A DNA stretch of 64,000 bases, from contig CM064519.1 in NCBI GenBank assembly GCA_032716605.1, forward strand, positions 31,885,699 through 31,949,698, read 5' to 3'. Of the stretch, positions 22,982 through 33,799 are shown piece by piece. The notes beneath the pieces were generated by a model. That model had not been told where the DNA came from. It did not search any database and saw nothing but the letters and a program-made list of their open reading frames with translations. The translations under genes were made by a program, and so were the position numbers. The stretch is from Paralithodes platypus (lineage: Eukaryota > Arthropoda > Malacostraca > Decapoda > Lithodidae). The stretch's first letter is position 1; every line of letters starts with the position of its first letter.

Positions 22982-24941
22982 TTTACCAGGTGCTAGACGG
23001 TATTTACCAGGTACTAGACGGTATTTACCAGGTACTAGACGGTATTTACCAGGTACTAGACGGTATTTACCAGGTACTAGACGGTATTTACCAGGTACTA
23101 GACGGTATTTACCTGGTACTAGACGGTATTTACCTGGTACTAGACGGTATTTACCAGGTACTAGACAGTATTTACCAGGTACTAGACGGTATTTACCTGG
23201 TACTAGACGGTATTTACCAGGTACTAGACAGTATTTACCAGGTACTAGACGGTATTTACCTGGTACTAGACGGTATTTACCAGGTACTAGACGGTATTTA
23301 CCAGGTACTAGACGGTATTTACCAGGTACTAGACGGTATTTACCAGGTACTAGACGGTATTTACCAGGTACTAGACGGTATTTACCTGGTACTAGACGGT
23401 ATTTACCAGGTACTAGACAGTATTTACCAGGTACTAGACGGTATTTACCAGGTACTAGACGGTATTTACCAGGTACTAGACGGTATTTACCAGGTACTAG
23501 ACGGTATTTACCAGGTACTAGACGGTATTTACCAGGTACTAGACGGTATTTACCTGGTACTAGACGGTATTTACCTGGTACTAGACGGTATTTACCAGGT
23601 ACTAGACGGTATTTACCTGGTACTAGACGGTATTTACCTGGTACTAGACGGTATTTACCAGATACTAGACGGTATTTACCAGGTACTAGACGGTATTTAC
23701 CTGGTACTAGACGGTATTTACCAGGTACTAGACGGTATTTACCTGGTACTAGACGGTATTTACCAGGTACTAGACGGTATTTACCTGGTACTAGACGGTA
23801 TTTACCAGGTACTAGACGGTATTTACCAGGTACTAGACGGTATTTACCAGGTACTAGACGGTATTTACCTGGTACTAGACGGTATTTACCAGGTACTAGA
23901 CGGTATTTACCTGGTACTAGACGGTATTTACCTGGTACTAGACGGTATTTACCTGGTACTAGACGGTATTTACCAGGTACTAGACGGTATTTACCAGGTA
24001 CTAGACGGTATTTACCTGGTACTAGACGGTATTTACCAGGTACTAGACGGTATTTACCTGGTACTAGACGGTATTTACCAGGTACTAGACGGTATTTACC
24101 TGGTACTAGACGGTATTTACCAGGTACTAGACGGTATTTACCAGGTACTAGACGGTATTTACCTGGTACTAGACGGTATTTACCAGGTACTAGACGGTAT
24201 TTACCTGGTACTAGACGGTATTTACCAGGTACTAGACGGTATTTACCTGGTACTAGACGGTATTTACCAGGTACTAGACGGTATTTACCAGGTACTAGAC
24301 GGTATTTACTGGTACTAGACGGTATTTACCAGGTACTAGACGGTATTTACCTGGTACTAGACGGTATTTACCAGGTACTAGACGGTATTTACCTGGTACT
24401 AGACGGTATTTACCAGGTACTAGACGGTATTTACCAGGTACTAGACGGTATTTACCAGGTACTAGACGGTATTTACCAGGTGCTAGACGGTATTTACCTG
24501 GTACTAGACGGTATTTACCTGGTACTAGACGGTATTTACCAGGTACTAGACGGTATTTACCAGGTACTAGACGGTATTTACCTGGTACTAGACGGTATTT
24601 ACCAGGTACTAGACGGTATTTACCTGGTACTAGACGGTATTTACCAGGTACTAGACGGTATTTACCAGGTACTAGACGGTATTTACCAGGTGCTAGACGG
24701 TATTTACCAGGTACTAGACGGTATTTACCTGGTACTAGACGGTATTTACCAGGTACTAGACGGTATTTACTAGGTACTAGACGGTATTTACCAGGTACTA
24801 GACGGTATTTACCAGGTACTAGACGGTATTTACTAGGTACTAGACGGTATTTACCAGGTACTAGACGGTATTTACCTGGTACTAGACGGTATTTACCAGG
24901 TACTAGACGGTATTTACCTGGTACTAGACGGTATTTACCTG
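22982..24941. repeat. 21-bp minisatellite, about 93 copies
   Basis: Unit GTATTTACCWGGTACTAGACG, where W is A or T. Nearly all variation is this one A/T switch; rarer variants are ACAG for ACGG, GTGCT for GTACT, and CCAGATAC. One unit near 24306 is 20 bp. Because 21 is a multiple of three, two plus-strand frames stay open (a YLPGTRR heptad and a VLDGIYQ/L heptad) and one minus-strand frame (KYRLVPG). The 608-codon frame at 22947-24773 has no sequence outside the repeat that suggests a gene, so I treat it as a by-product. Confidence 0.97.
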
Positions 24942-25353
24942 ACTGGAAACTCAAATAAACATTTTCTATAAATTCAACACACAGACGTAAGGCTTACAAT
25001 TATTTCATTATTAATTTGTAGTAAAGGATAAACCAATGCCAGATGTAAGCACATTTCGAGAAGGTCTTATATTACTGAACTGAATACAAAATATGTATTA
25101 GCATATTAATATTGCCATTAATATATCAAATATCAAATAATCATACACTGTAAACGCTGATCTTGTGATGCACTAAATGATGAGAACTCAATTGTTTTAC
25201 TCCTGTTAAATCGTCCTAAATATATAATTGTTCTGAATGGTATCAATAGAGGGATTCAGCGTTTACCAACGAAATTGTTGTCAATATATAGTGCCATTTA
25301 GTAAGTATAGCTCCATCATTTTAATATTATGCGCAAAACTATACGTGTGTGTA
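24942..25353. other. no gene recognised
   Basis: AT-rich sequence with no supportable feature. Confidence 0.5.
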
Positions 25354-25401
25354 ATAATAATAATGATAATGATAATAATAATAATAATAGTAATAAAAAC
25401 A

Positions 25402-25434
<33 letters not shown>
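25354..25434. repeat. (AAT)n microsatellite
   Basis: AAT triplets with GAT and AAAC interruptions. Confidence 0.93.
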
Positions 25435-25731
25435 TGGAATACTAATTATAGATTTATTTCAAGCCGGTAGCCAATGAGACTGAAAATGCACAATTCCTTA
25501 ACCTAACCTGCCTCTCGCTGCCACAAGAGCACCAGCATACCCCACAAAGGGGTAGAATGTGGACAGGAAATCAGGTGGAACCTCGAGGCTGCGTATCTAT
25601 ATCTAACCTTTACAGCCCAGACAGTTATTGACAGAAACCTCACCAACAGGTAGCTGGAAACGTACACATGCTACCAGAGTCAAGCGACTAGAGTACAATG
25701 ACTCAGTGCGCTCGGCCACTGTGTTACTCAG

Positions 25732-26206
25732 TTACTCAGTTACTTGTTCGTCAAGGGGAATCCACGCAATGCGAGCTAAGCTCATTATTATCGCGCCTCC
25801 TTAACTGAGAATGTATTGCGTGAAATGCATGTTAAGTGTTTTATGTACTGTTGGAATGGCTGTGGATGTGTGTGTAGTCTGTATTTTAGCCAATTGGCGA
25901 CATCGGAAACGAAGGCTTAGGGTAGATCTGTATGGTACCATTCTCACTATAGACGGTACCGTCTCGCCCGAAGGCTTAGGTAGCCATCAGCTTAGGTGAA
26001 CCATATGATACCCATCTCGCCTTGTACCATTTTTGCCAACCCCAGATGGGACGTCGTCGTCCACTTATTCCAGGTACCTACTTACAGCTAGGTGAACTGA
26101 GGCTAACACATGAAAGGAGACAAGCCCAATTTGTCTCCGCCCGGCCGGGGATTGAACCCCCGACCCCTCGTGTGTGAGACGAGAGCTCTACCTACTAGGC
26201 TACGGG

Positions 26207-26207
<1 letters not shown>
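25732..26207 (-). repeat. SINE copy 2 with tRNA-like head
   Basis: On the minus strand the head (26207 to about 26137) reads CCGTAGCCTAGTAGGTAGAG (box A-like), CGTCTCACACACGAG (an anticodon-like stem with CAC in the loop) and GGGGGTTCAATCCCC (box B/T-arm). It continues through CAGCTAGGTGAACTGAGG in the inverse sense to a tail of AGTAACTG repeats at 25732. The head plus CTAGGTGAAC block resembles, from memory, a common decapod SINE. It would be transcribed by RNA polymerase III and moved by a partner LINE. The head adjoins a (GT)n tract. Confidence 0.8.

Positions 26208-26250
<43 letters not shown>
26208..26250. repeat. (GT)n microsatellite abutting the SINE head
   Basis: Uninterrupted GT run directly 5' of the SINE on its own strand. 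Confidence 0.96.
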
Positions 26251-26251
<1 letters not shown>

Positions 26252-26905
26252 AAAGAGACAGAGAAGATACATTTACATGGGCTTACAATAAAAATGAAAA
26301 ACAAGCCAAGAGAGGATTGTACATATAGTAAAATGCTTTAACATTGGGTACGAATATAGTCAATTTAACTAAACAGTATTAATGTAAAAATATACATGCA
26401 AATATTGCATACTAATATTCTGAATACCGCTTTCATTGTACAGGTTGAATATTTTCCATTTATATAATTATGAGACTCCAATATTGTGTGAAGTTTTCTT
26501 TCTTGCTTTAGCTTCAGGTTTAAGTAATAGCACAGGATGTCTTCAGATTAGGAATTAGGTAAATATAGCCATAATGTTACATATTACCTCAAGTAAACTC
26601 TTCAGTATATGTGTGCCTCGAGTTTTCGTATTCTGGCTAGCACCGTATGATTTTATGACGCTCAGAAATGATGTCGCGTGGTCAAAGTGTTAGGGTTATA
26701 CAAAGAGTGAATGAAAGGCGGTCATGTTTTTTATAGGGGGATAATGATGATGGGGCTATTTTTGAAGCACCTCTATCGTTTCGTATTTACAAAACAACGT
26801 ATAAACCAGAAACGTTATTGCTTTGGACTGGTGATAGACAGTCAAACACCCAATTATAGTGATTATTAAAGTTGTTCTGTCATAAATGATGTAAAATAAG
26901 TATAT
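26251..26905. other. no gene recognised
   Basis: AT-rich. The 66-codon minus-strand frame at 26756-26956 runs into the TA-flanked element and has no recognisable product. Confidence 0.5.
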
Positions 26906-27392
26906 TAGCGCGTTTTTCAAAGGCACAAAGAGGCATAGATTACCATAGATTACCATAGATTACCAGACACAACCAGACAGAAGCAGACAGCCTCCCGAGA
27001 TTGTCTGGTAGTCTTTGGTCAGCTCGGCCAAGACCAAAGATTAACGGACTCTGGGGGTGTGGCCACCAGCCGGGAGGCAGGACTCTGGTGACAGTTTCAG
27101 CCACTCACAGCCTTCGTTACAAGGCATGATTCAAATGTTAGACAACTGACAGGGGTGAGTGTTGTAAATATTATGTCCTTCATATACTTAAAATTATGAT
27201 TTCGAATGAATTAGAGTCCTTTGCATTCCTATAGATTTGGGAAGTAATATTATTGTTTAATTAACACATTTGTCTCTGAATTATGCTTTTGTATTATATA
27301 TATTTAACAATTATAGGTCTGCCATGAGCAACTTGCCAGTTTTTCAAAACATAAAAACTCTATGGTCCACAGTGTCTTTCAAAAACGCGCTA
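26906..27392. mobile_element. TA-flanked inverted-repeat element with hairpin core
   Basis: TA-GCGCGTTTTTCAAAG at 26906-26923 faces CTTTCAAAAACGCGC-TA at 27376-27392: 15 bp of inverted repeat with one mismatch, flanked by TA on each side. TA duplication is typical of Tc1/mariner-type elements (family knowledge); the assignment is inferred. The 487-bp interior has three GATTACCATA repeats (26938-26965) and a GC-rich block (26990-27078) with nested perfect stems. No transposase frame. Confidence 0.65.
26990..27078 (+). other. nested hairpin segment, possible structured RNA or cruciform
   Basis: GCCTCCCG at 26990-26997 pairs with CGGGAGGC at 27071-27078. Inside, TCTTTGGTC pairs perfectly with GACCAAAGA around an 11-nt loop, and GTGGCCAC is a third palindrome. 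Pairings are read directly. Whether it is transcribed is unknown; it lies within the TA-flanked element and may simply be transposon structure. Confidence 0.45.
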
Positions 27393-28199
27393 TTTGACAT
27401 GTGGGCTCGTGATTTATTTTGTAGTTCTTAGCCCCAAAATATATAAGTTTCTCTTCTTCTAAAAGAAACGTTTAGATGTTTCTATACTGTCGTTATGCTT
27501 TGTGAAAAAAGGGTTATTTCAGTACCAATGTTCATTGTCTGTATTTTGTTCTAACATTAAATACTAACATGCAACAATCAAATGTAACTATTTATATTTG
27601 GCTTAGGAATGTTAAATATTTAGCGATACAGTCTCTTAATTTCTTTCCTACACTGTATATCGAATCTTCTCCCTTTCAAGCTACATAACGTATCAAGGAG
27701 CAAACAATAAAAGTAATATCAGTGATGAAACATAGCGTATTTCTCACACATAAATTAAATGTCAATTTGTATTATTATATTTCCTATGAGAAAGAGCATA
27801 ATTTAATTAATGCAAATGACCTATCATACCTATTAACTTGAATACATATCTAGGTAAATGTGTCGTTGGAACATATAGTACAGATCATTAACTTATCCAA
27901 TGTGCATAACTCTACTAATTTCTGTCACATCTGCACATGCCATTTGATGTGTAATTGTTGTTATCTCAGGGATAATAGTTCAATCAAAGCCAAAGAATGT
28001 GAAGTAAGCTGTGTATCAAAACGATGCATAGATATCTTTCATAAATATACTTTATGATATTAGTAATTGGTCCAGATTTCAAGTGAAATTACTTATAAAT
28101 AAAAACACACGACTAATTGTATATCTAAAGTAGTCATAAGGCAAGTAAACAGTGGGCTCGCCAAAACATGAACTCAAATAACTTATTACACATTTGGAA
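27393..28199. other. no gene recognised
   Basis: AT-rich sequence. A 65-codon frame at 27860-28057 contains several Cys and His residues (CHICTCHLMCNCC), but the spacing matches no zinc-finger family I know and the frame is short. Confidence 0.45.
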
Positions 28200-28772
28200 T
28201 ACAGTGAGCCATCAACAGGAAGTTGGCTGGAAGTTTCGCAAAATAGATCGACCCAAAAAGCATCTGATAACCTTAAACTACTGTTGAGTTTCTACCTGGT
28301 AATAGGTGCCAAGTATCACGTTGTGTGTACAAAGGAGTACAAAGGAGTACAAAGTAAATCAAGCAACAACATATTTGGTGACCCTTCTAGGCTGCTTGTC
28401 CTCCAAAACACTGAGAATCAATTGTCCAAACAGTGGTTTAGAGTGGGTAAGGGAACTACTGCCCTGGAACTAATGTCCGTGGCAGGATTAGGAAGTTAGT
28501 AGGGGACAGATGGGTTAGTAACTGAGGGGGGGATAAAATAAAGTTATTAATTTACAAACGCAGTCAGTCGCGGGTTTGATGCAAGATATTTGTCTAGGCG
28601 AAGTTTAAATGAATCAACGGTGCTGCAGTCTATAACGTCTCGGGGAAGCCCTTTCCACAAGTTGACAACTCGATTGAAGAAGAAATTCCTAGATTCGTGC
28701 GAGTTAAAAGATTTACTGATAGTTTTGCAACCGTTTCCCCGCGTGTAATTAGATTGGTCGATAGTGAAGTAC
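28200..28772 (-). pseudogene. CR1-like ORF2 C-terminal end and 3' region
   Basis: From 28772 to a TAA at 28547-28549 the minus strand encodes 74 codons without interruption: YTRGNGCKTI, HESRNFFFNRVVNLW, GLPRDVIDCSTVDSFKLRLD and KYLASNP. This NRVVNLWNxLP...V...TVxxFKxRLDK pattern is the conserved end of CR1-group LINE proteins. About 350 bp of 3' region follows, with three TTTGTACTCC-type repeats near 28330-28355. The element is truncated upstream by a (GT)n tract. Confidence 0.85.
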
Positions 28773-28780
28773 TTACTACA

Positions 28781-28794
28781 GTGTGTGTGTGTGA

Positions 28795-28826
<32 letters not shown>

Positions 28827-28939
28827 TGTGTGTGTGTTTCTGTCTGTATGTGGGTGTGTGTGTGTGTTACTAAGAATGCATTTACATTATATGTATTTTT
28901 CTAAGGTAACAAAGACGATGTACACAAGACAGGAGTGAT

Positions 28940-28986
<47 letters not shown>
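28781..28986. repeat. two (GT)n microsatellites
   Basis: Interrupted GT tract at 28781-28868 and a pure one at 28942-28986, with 70 bp of unique sequence between. Confidence 0.93.
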
Positions 28987-28989
<3 letters not shown>

Positions 28990-29270
28990 AGATACTGCAT
29001 TCATTTTTCTGACATTCTGCAAGGTATCAAAATCCAGCCATTATCGTCATCCACTATTAGAAAAAAATACTAATTATGCGAACATGATAACTGCAGAGCA
29101 TTTAGGGGCCGTAATCATAAACATGAAGGAAAGGTGGTGCATTTCCTGTGTTGAATGAAAGATATGGAATCGAATGATATTAACATTTATGTAATTGAGC
29201 TGTCTTGTTGATGTATACAGGCAACTGCATTATTCTCATTATTTCATTGCAATGCATAATATACTGCATA

Positions 29271-29536
<266 letters not shown>

Positions 29537-29585
29537 AAGGCGAGAATTAGGAATAATCCAACAGAACTCAGGTGTCCGTCAACAA

Positions 29586-29658
29586 GCCCTCATAGCTCAG
29601 GGGCTAGAGCGCTGGTCTAGTAAACCAGAGGTCGGGAGTTCGATTCTCCCTGAGGGCA
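29586..29658 (+). tRNA. tRNA-Thr (anticodon AGT)
   Basis: A complete 73-nt cloverleaf without intron. The 7-bp acceptor stem GCCCTCA/TGAGGGC is perfect with discriminator A. The D-arm is GCTC...GAGC. The anticodon stem CTGGT/ACCAG encloses loop CTAGTAA with anticodon AGT at 29619-29621 (read as IGU), which decodes threonine ACU/ACC/ACA. The T-arm is GGGAG-TTCGATT-CTCCC. Box A (TAGCTCAGGGG) and box B (GTTCGATTC) are intact, and a T5 terminator lies about 10 nt downstream (29667-29671). It looks functional. A family A TTAA element begins 36 bp downstream. Confidence 0.96.
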
Positions 29659-29693
29659 GTGGTATATTTTTGTATTATTATATATTTATGTTT

Positions 29694-30082
29694 TTAATGG
29701 AACCCACCTACCTTTTTTTTCTCTTTCCCTCCCTCTCTCTTTGGCTTGTATCCATTCGGCCCCATTCAGCCTACTATTTTAAGACGTTTACCCCCATCCA
29801 GGTGTCAATCTTTTCCTGGGGAGCGGTAGCGAGCCAGCATATATATATTTTTGTTTTACAGCAAGCTAAATTTGTAAATTTTTCAATAGAAAAATTTCTT
29901 CTGTGAAGCCGGATTTCTCCATGCAATGCTGGCTCGCTATCGCTCGCTAGGGAGGAATCGACACCTGGATGGGGATAAACGTCTTAAAACAGTTGGCTGA
30001 ATGGGGCCAAATGGATACAAGTCAGAGAAAGAGAGAAAAGGAGAGAAAGATAAAAACAAAAAACAACGGTGAACCTCCTTAA
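29694..30082. mobile_element. TTAA-flanked miniature element, family A copy 3
   Basis: TTAA at 29694-29697 and 30079-30082. The left end TTAATGGAACCCACCTACC aligns with that of copy 2 but has lost the G run. Arms contain GGCTTGTATCCATTCGGCCC and inverted GGATACAAGTCAG; the core has GAGCGGTAGCGAGCCAGC and GCTGGCTCGCTATCGCTCGC. It sits just behind the tRNA-Thr gene and its terminator. Confidence 0.87.
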
Positions 30083-30427
30083 TTATGAGAGAACGAATCG
30101 GACCGGATTAGACAGGGAAGAAAGAGTAGGTGAAAGTAAATGCACTAGGAAACAAAAATGGAGGTATGATTTAGTCAACTAGTTGCACTCAGGACTTTGT
30201 TATGTGCATGAAGGAGACAAAGGGTAAAGTTGCCCGTAACAACTGGCCCCCTCAAGGTTGAAAGAGTGGCAGAGCCAATATCAAAGTAAGTTAGAGTTAA
30301 TTTAGTTGTGTTGGATATATGTGTGGTGTGGGTGTTAAGTATAGTAAAATTATATATTTGCTTCATAAAGGCAACTGTGGATTATGCAGCAAGGGTTGTC
30401 CCCCCGTCAATATGTCGTAAGATGGGT
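30083..30427. other. J1-like scrap and unassigned sequence
   Basis: 30190-30290 (TGTGCATGAAGGAGACAAAGG, GTTGCCCGTAACAACTGGCC, GTTGAAAGAGTGGCAGAGCC) matches, in diverged form, the 3' untranslated region of the Jockey-like J1 element on the minus strand. The rest is AT-rich with nothing supportable. Confidence 0.6.
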
Positions 30428-30753
30428 TTAAGGGGAGGTTTTTAGTTTGGTCCGTAGATATCCTTCAAGCTTAAGATTGAGCCCCTTTCAAGATAAATTT
30501 GTACATTTTTCGGTAGAAAAATGTCCCGGCTTAAAGCTGGTTCCTCTTACATTACAGGCTCGCTATCGCTCGCCAGGATAAAATCGACACCTAAATGGCA
30601 CGAAAGGTCTTAAAATTGACAGAAATGGGTTGAAAGTTCTTAAAATCGTCAAAATAATGGGGCGAACGTCTTAACATTAGGAAAACAATGGGGTTAAACA
30701 GGAGTGCGAAAGGAGTCAAGAAAAAAATCCCTCAAGTGGATATCTCCCCTTAA
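30428..30753. mobile_element. TTAA-flanked miniature element, family B copy 3
   Basis: TTAA at 30428-30431 and 30750-30753; opposite orientation to copy 1. Termini are GGGGAGGTTTTTAGTTTGG and inverted GGGGAGATATCCACTTGAGG. Inside are TTTTTCGGTAGAAAAATG, GGCTCGCTATCGCTCGCCAG and the AAAGTTCTTAAAATCG-type subrepeats. Non-coding. Confidence 0.88.
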
Positions 30754-30929
30754 CATGTGCTGGTTGACTCAGTGTTTCGGGGTGTTTACAATATTTGGCT
30801 CATCTCTCTCTTGCATCTAATTATAAGCCTCTTTCTCTTTACCAATACATTATGCTGGTAAGTCGCTATAAACCTAATTAATTATTTAATGTAGGTCTAC
30901 TAATAATAAGGTGCAAAAGTAATGGCCTT

Positions 30930-30933
<4 letters not shown>

Positions 30934-30995
<62 letters not shown>
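30934..30995. repeat. (GA)n microsatellite
   Basis: Uninterrupted GA run. Confidence 0.96.
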
Positions 30996-30999
<4 letters not shown>

Positions 31000-31026
31000 A
31001 TGTGTGCGTGCTATAATAAGTTAGAT

Positions 31027-31210
31027 TATTAAACTTTTCTATACTGGCGACGTTTTTTTTATTCTAACTATATGCGATTTTGTGAAGCTTAAGAAGGATC
31101 TGTGGTAGTAAAAAAAGATCAAGTGAGATAGTTCGAAGCCTGTTAATTGCTGGAGGTCCTTCTTAAACTGAAGTAAGTCGTGTCAGAGTAGCCAGATCAA
31201 TGTTATAAGG
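31027..31210 (+). repeat. dispersed repeat R3, copy 1
   Basis: Diverged match to 47860-48045: shared order GACG, GATTTTGTGAAGCTTAAG, GGATCTGTGGT, ATAGTTCGAAGCCT, GGTCCTTCTTAAACT, GTAGCC. GAAGGATCTGTGG and TCCTTCTT can fold as an imperfect hairpin. No frame; family unknown. Confidence 0.6.
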
Positions 31211-31218
31211 ACGTCGCT

Positions 31219-31480
31219 GGTACACTCGGATACCATGTAGTCTCTAGCCCACTCATAAGAATTAGGGGACCCCTATGTTTATATTTATGCAATTATAATT
31301 ATATGGATTGATTTTGGGATAGAACTTCCTTTTCAATAAATAATATATATAGTTTTGTAGTTGATTTATAGAAAATTATATTGATAAGATGGTTTCCAGA
31401 GATATACTTCCATAGTTAGAAATAGGTGAAGTCCAGGAATATTTATGAGTGGGCTAGAGACTATGGTATCCGAGTGTACC
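31219..31480. mobile_element. inverted-repeat miniature element (GGTACACTCGG ends)
   Basis: GGTACACTCGGATACCAT at 31219 faces ATGGTATCCGAGTGTACC ending at 31480. The arms extend about 42 bp with a small indel, through GTCTCTAGCCCACTCATAA. The 262-bp interior is AT-rich and non-coding. No convincing target duplication. Confidence 0.65.
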
Positions 31481-31745
31481 TAAGGGGTTAAAACCCTTAC
31501 CGTCCAAGCCAAGGTGAAGATATAATTGTAAGGTAATTATAGATTACACAGTAATTTTGAACATTTGCAAATCATATACAATCCTCTTATTTGAGAGATG
31601 AAAATTATTACACATAACCTTCATGGAAAATGTGTTCCATGTAAATGCTGCATGTAGTGCAAAACCATTTCGCACTAACTTTCAGCCACGGAACATTTAA
31701 CATTTCAACGTAATGTGCGGCGTCAAACATATTAAGACCTAGGTT

Positions 31746-31924
31746 GGTATTCTTAAACAATTCTTTCCCTTTAGAACGCTGTTAATGGACGAAATAACCT
31801 GAAAAATTACGTTACCTTTAGAAATGGAAACGTTAATCCATCTAATTTCTCTAAACAACATTAATTCCCACAATATTCGTTCGGTATCAAGCGCTGCGAA
31901 GGGAAAGAATGCTTTAAGAATACC
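31746..31924. mobile_element. inverted-repeat miniature element (GGTATTCTTAAA ends)
   Basis: GGTATTCTTAAACAATTCTT at 31746 faces, inverted from 31924, GGTATTCTTAAAGCATTCTT; the similarity extends about 27 bp through TTCCCTT. It is 179 bp with a non-coding interior. The open frame on its minus strand is incidental. Target duplication not evident. Confidence 0.6.
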
Positions 31925-33244
31925 ACTCGTAGTACACACTTAGAGTTGACATTGCAGTCTTCTTGATTAACAACAAATATATACCTATAAATCTCCAACA
32001 GCTTCTTGTCGCTTAACGATGTAATAATGTTCATAACTAGCTTGGATTATATATAGCTTAGCGTTCAATAGAAAAATGTAGTAAATGCTGGAGACAAAAC
32101 TTGCATAACATGTTCTAGAAATAGCTATAATGCAATGACAACATGGCCATTAATTGATTTAGGTTAGCCTATAGTGCCTATACTAATACAAATACGGTAA
32201 TACTGTGAACAAGGTCATTTTTCTGTATTCTCTGTGGCGAACAAATAATTAACAGAGCAGAATGAAAAACACTGACAAAATAAGTATAATTAAATATAAC
32301 AAGCAAAAATCAAACCTAAGCAAACAATTGCTGATCACTGCAAAGAACCGAATGGTCCACTCGTGGTATATCCCTTTTGCGATCAACCCATTTCATTATA
32401 TTCCTGATCAACATTTGTATAGATCTTTATCGTACATGGCGACCTGTTCCAAAGATCTACACTCCTTTGTCCAAACCTGTGCTTGAATGTATTGATAGTG
32501 GAACTTAAGTAGTTGCAAGCGACTTAAAATTAATCTTTTCCAATAGTTCATTATGTATATTCTTCAATGTCAACTTTAATAATATTTTAATTTCCCTCTA
32601 ACTTATCGTCTTTCAAAGGAATGTAAACTGATTATATTCAAGCTTTCTTTATTTGATGGATTTAATGCTGCATAAATTTATTTTGTTTTCGAAATTCTCT
32701 AGTGAATTCATAAAGATTTGGCTAAAAAGGAGAGAAAACCAAAAAGTTTCATCCAAACAGGGCCTAAATTTTACCAAATAAAATTGAAATAAGACGTCAG
32801 CAATTCTAATACTCATACACCAAGAGCTCTGTTTCCATTGTAACGAAAACTAATAATATACTTTCTTGATGTCACATTATTGTTAACAAAGGTGTTTAAG
32901 CTTTATTCAACTGATATATAAATCAAACTAGCCACTATTGAATAGGTTAGTTTGCATTACACATTAGTAATCAACAACTCGAATTTAAGTATAGTGTTAT
33001 CAAATTTGAACTTGAGTATAGAAAAACTTGGTTGCATTCATAAGATTGGAACTTTTCAGTAGGCTCTTTTTATAGATATATTAAGTCGGGTAGTAATATG
33101 AGGATGTGACCAACTCCAAAGTGGCCAACTCCATTCTTAAATATCGATACGATATTTGGAAGTTTTCAGCTGTTCTATTATTATATCTCTATTATTATAT
33201 CTCTTCTCTCTCCATACGGTGGTCAACCGCAACTAAACAACAGT
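31925..33244. other. no gene recognised
   Basis: AT-rich. The minus strand near 32390-32520 reads STINTFKHRF and VDLWNRSP, reminiscent of the end of a CR1-type LINE protein, but the match is short and I do not call it. Confidence 0.4.
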
Positions 33245-33317
33245 CATCCCCAGCGGGATTCGAACCCGCGGCCTCTGGATTAGAAGTCCAGCGCGCTATC
33301 CACTGCGCCATGGGGAC
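33245..33317 (-). tRNA. tRNA-Arg (anticodon TCT)
   Basis: A complete intron-less 73-nt cloverleaf on the minus strand. Acceptor GTCCCCA/TGGGGAT (first pair G-U), discriminator G. The anticodon stem CTGGA/TCCAG encloses loop CTTCTAA with anticodon TCT (33282-33284), decoding arginine AGA. The T-arm is GCGGG-TTCGAAT-CCCGC. Box A (TGGCGCAGTGG) and box B (GGTTCGAATCC) match consensus. I see no T4 run soon after the 3' end (below 33245), so termination may be distant or weak. It is likely a real gene, though a silent copy cannot be excluded. Confidence 0.94.
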
Positions 33318-33799
33318 TTGCTATGATAACCAGGTGAGTCCAACTTTAAATTAGACCTTTACTAAAGTAATTTACACAACGAATAGGCCTAATTATTGTT
33401 GCATACTTAAATACTATATATCTTTGTTGTATAATTTTGTTAATCTCCATACTTCCTCAACCATATAAAATTATGTAATTTGTGCATTAAATAATATACT
33501 TATTCGCACAGTTACCAGTAGAGGCAATCTTTAGATCATGGAGTATCTGGGCCGTGCTTAGGATATATAAGAACAGAATACGATATTGTTGGTTGTGAGT
33601 ATAGAAATTCGGATACTATTGTATTCTCGTTAATCATAACGCACCCGTGTGTGTGTGTGTATGTGTGTTAAAAGTGTGCGCTTCCCAATATAAGCTTAGA
33701 CAATATAAACCATATAATGTATAGAACAGTAAATCAAATTATAACGAAAGAAGATTAATCGCTGCATTTCGTTTTTCACGAGCATTTGTTTTTCTTTTC
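33318..33799. other. no gene recognised
   Basis: AT-rich with a short TG run at 33643-33669. Confidence 0.5.

Noticed and set aside
22947..24773. 608-residue repetitive protein gene
   Set aside because: The frame exists because the unit is 21 bp with few stops; other frames are open too, a 20-bp unit shifts it, and the non-repeat ends carry no protein-like signal.
26137..26207. tRNA-Val(CAC) gene
   Set aside because: Acceptor pairing is poor and the sequence continues into a SINE body with a second copy at 19.6 kb; treated as a SINE head.
28194..28499. 101-residue plus-strand frame
   Set aside because: It is antisense to the 3' region of the CR1-like fragment.
32390..32520. Short CR1-like C-terminal match on the minus strand
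   Set aside because: Only about 20 residues look similar, without the neighbouring motifs.
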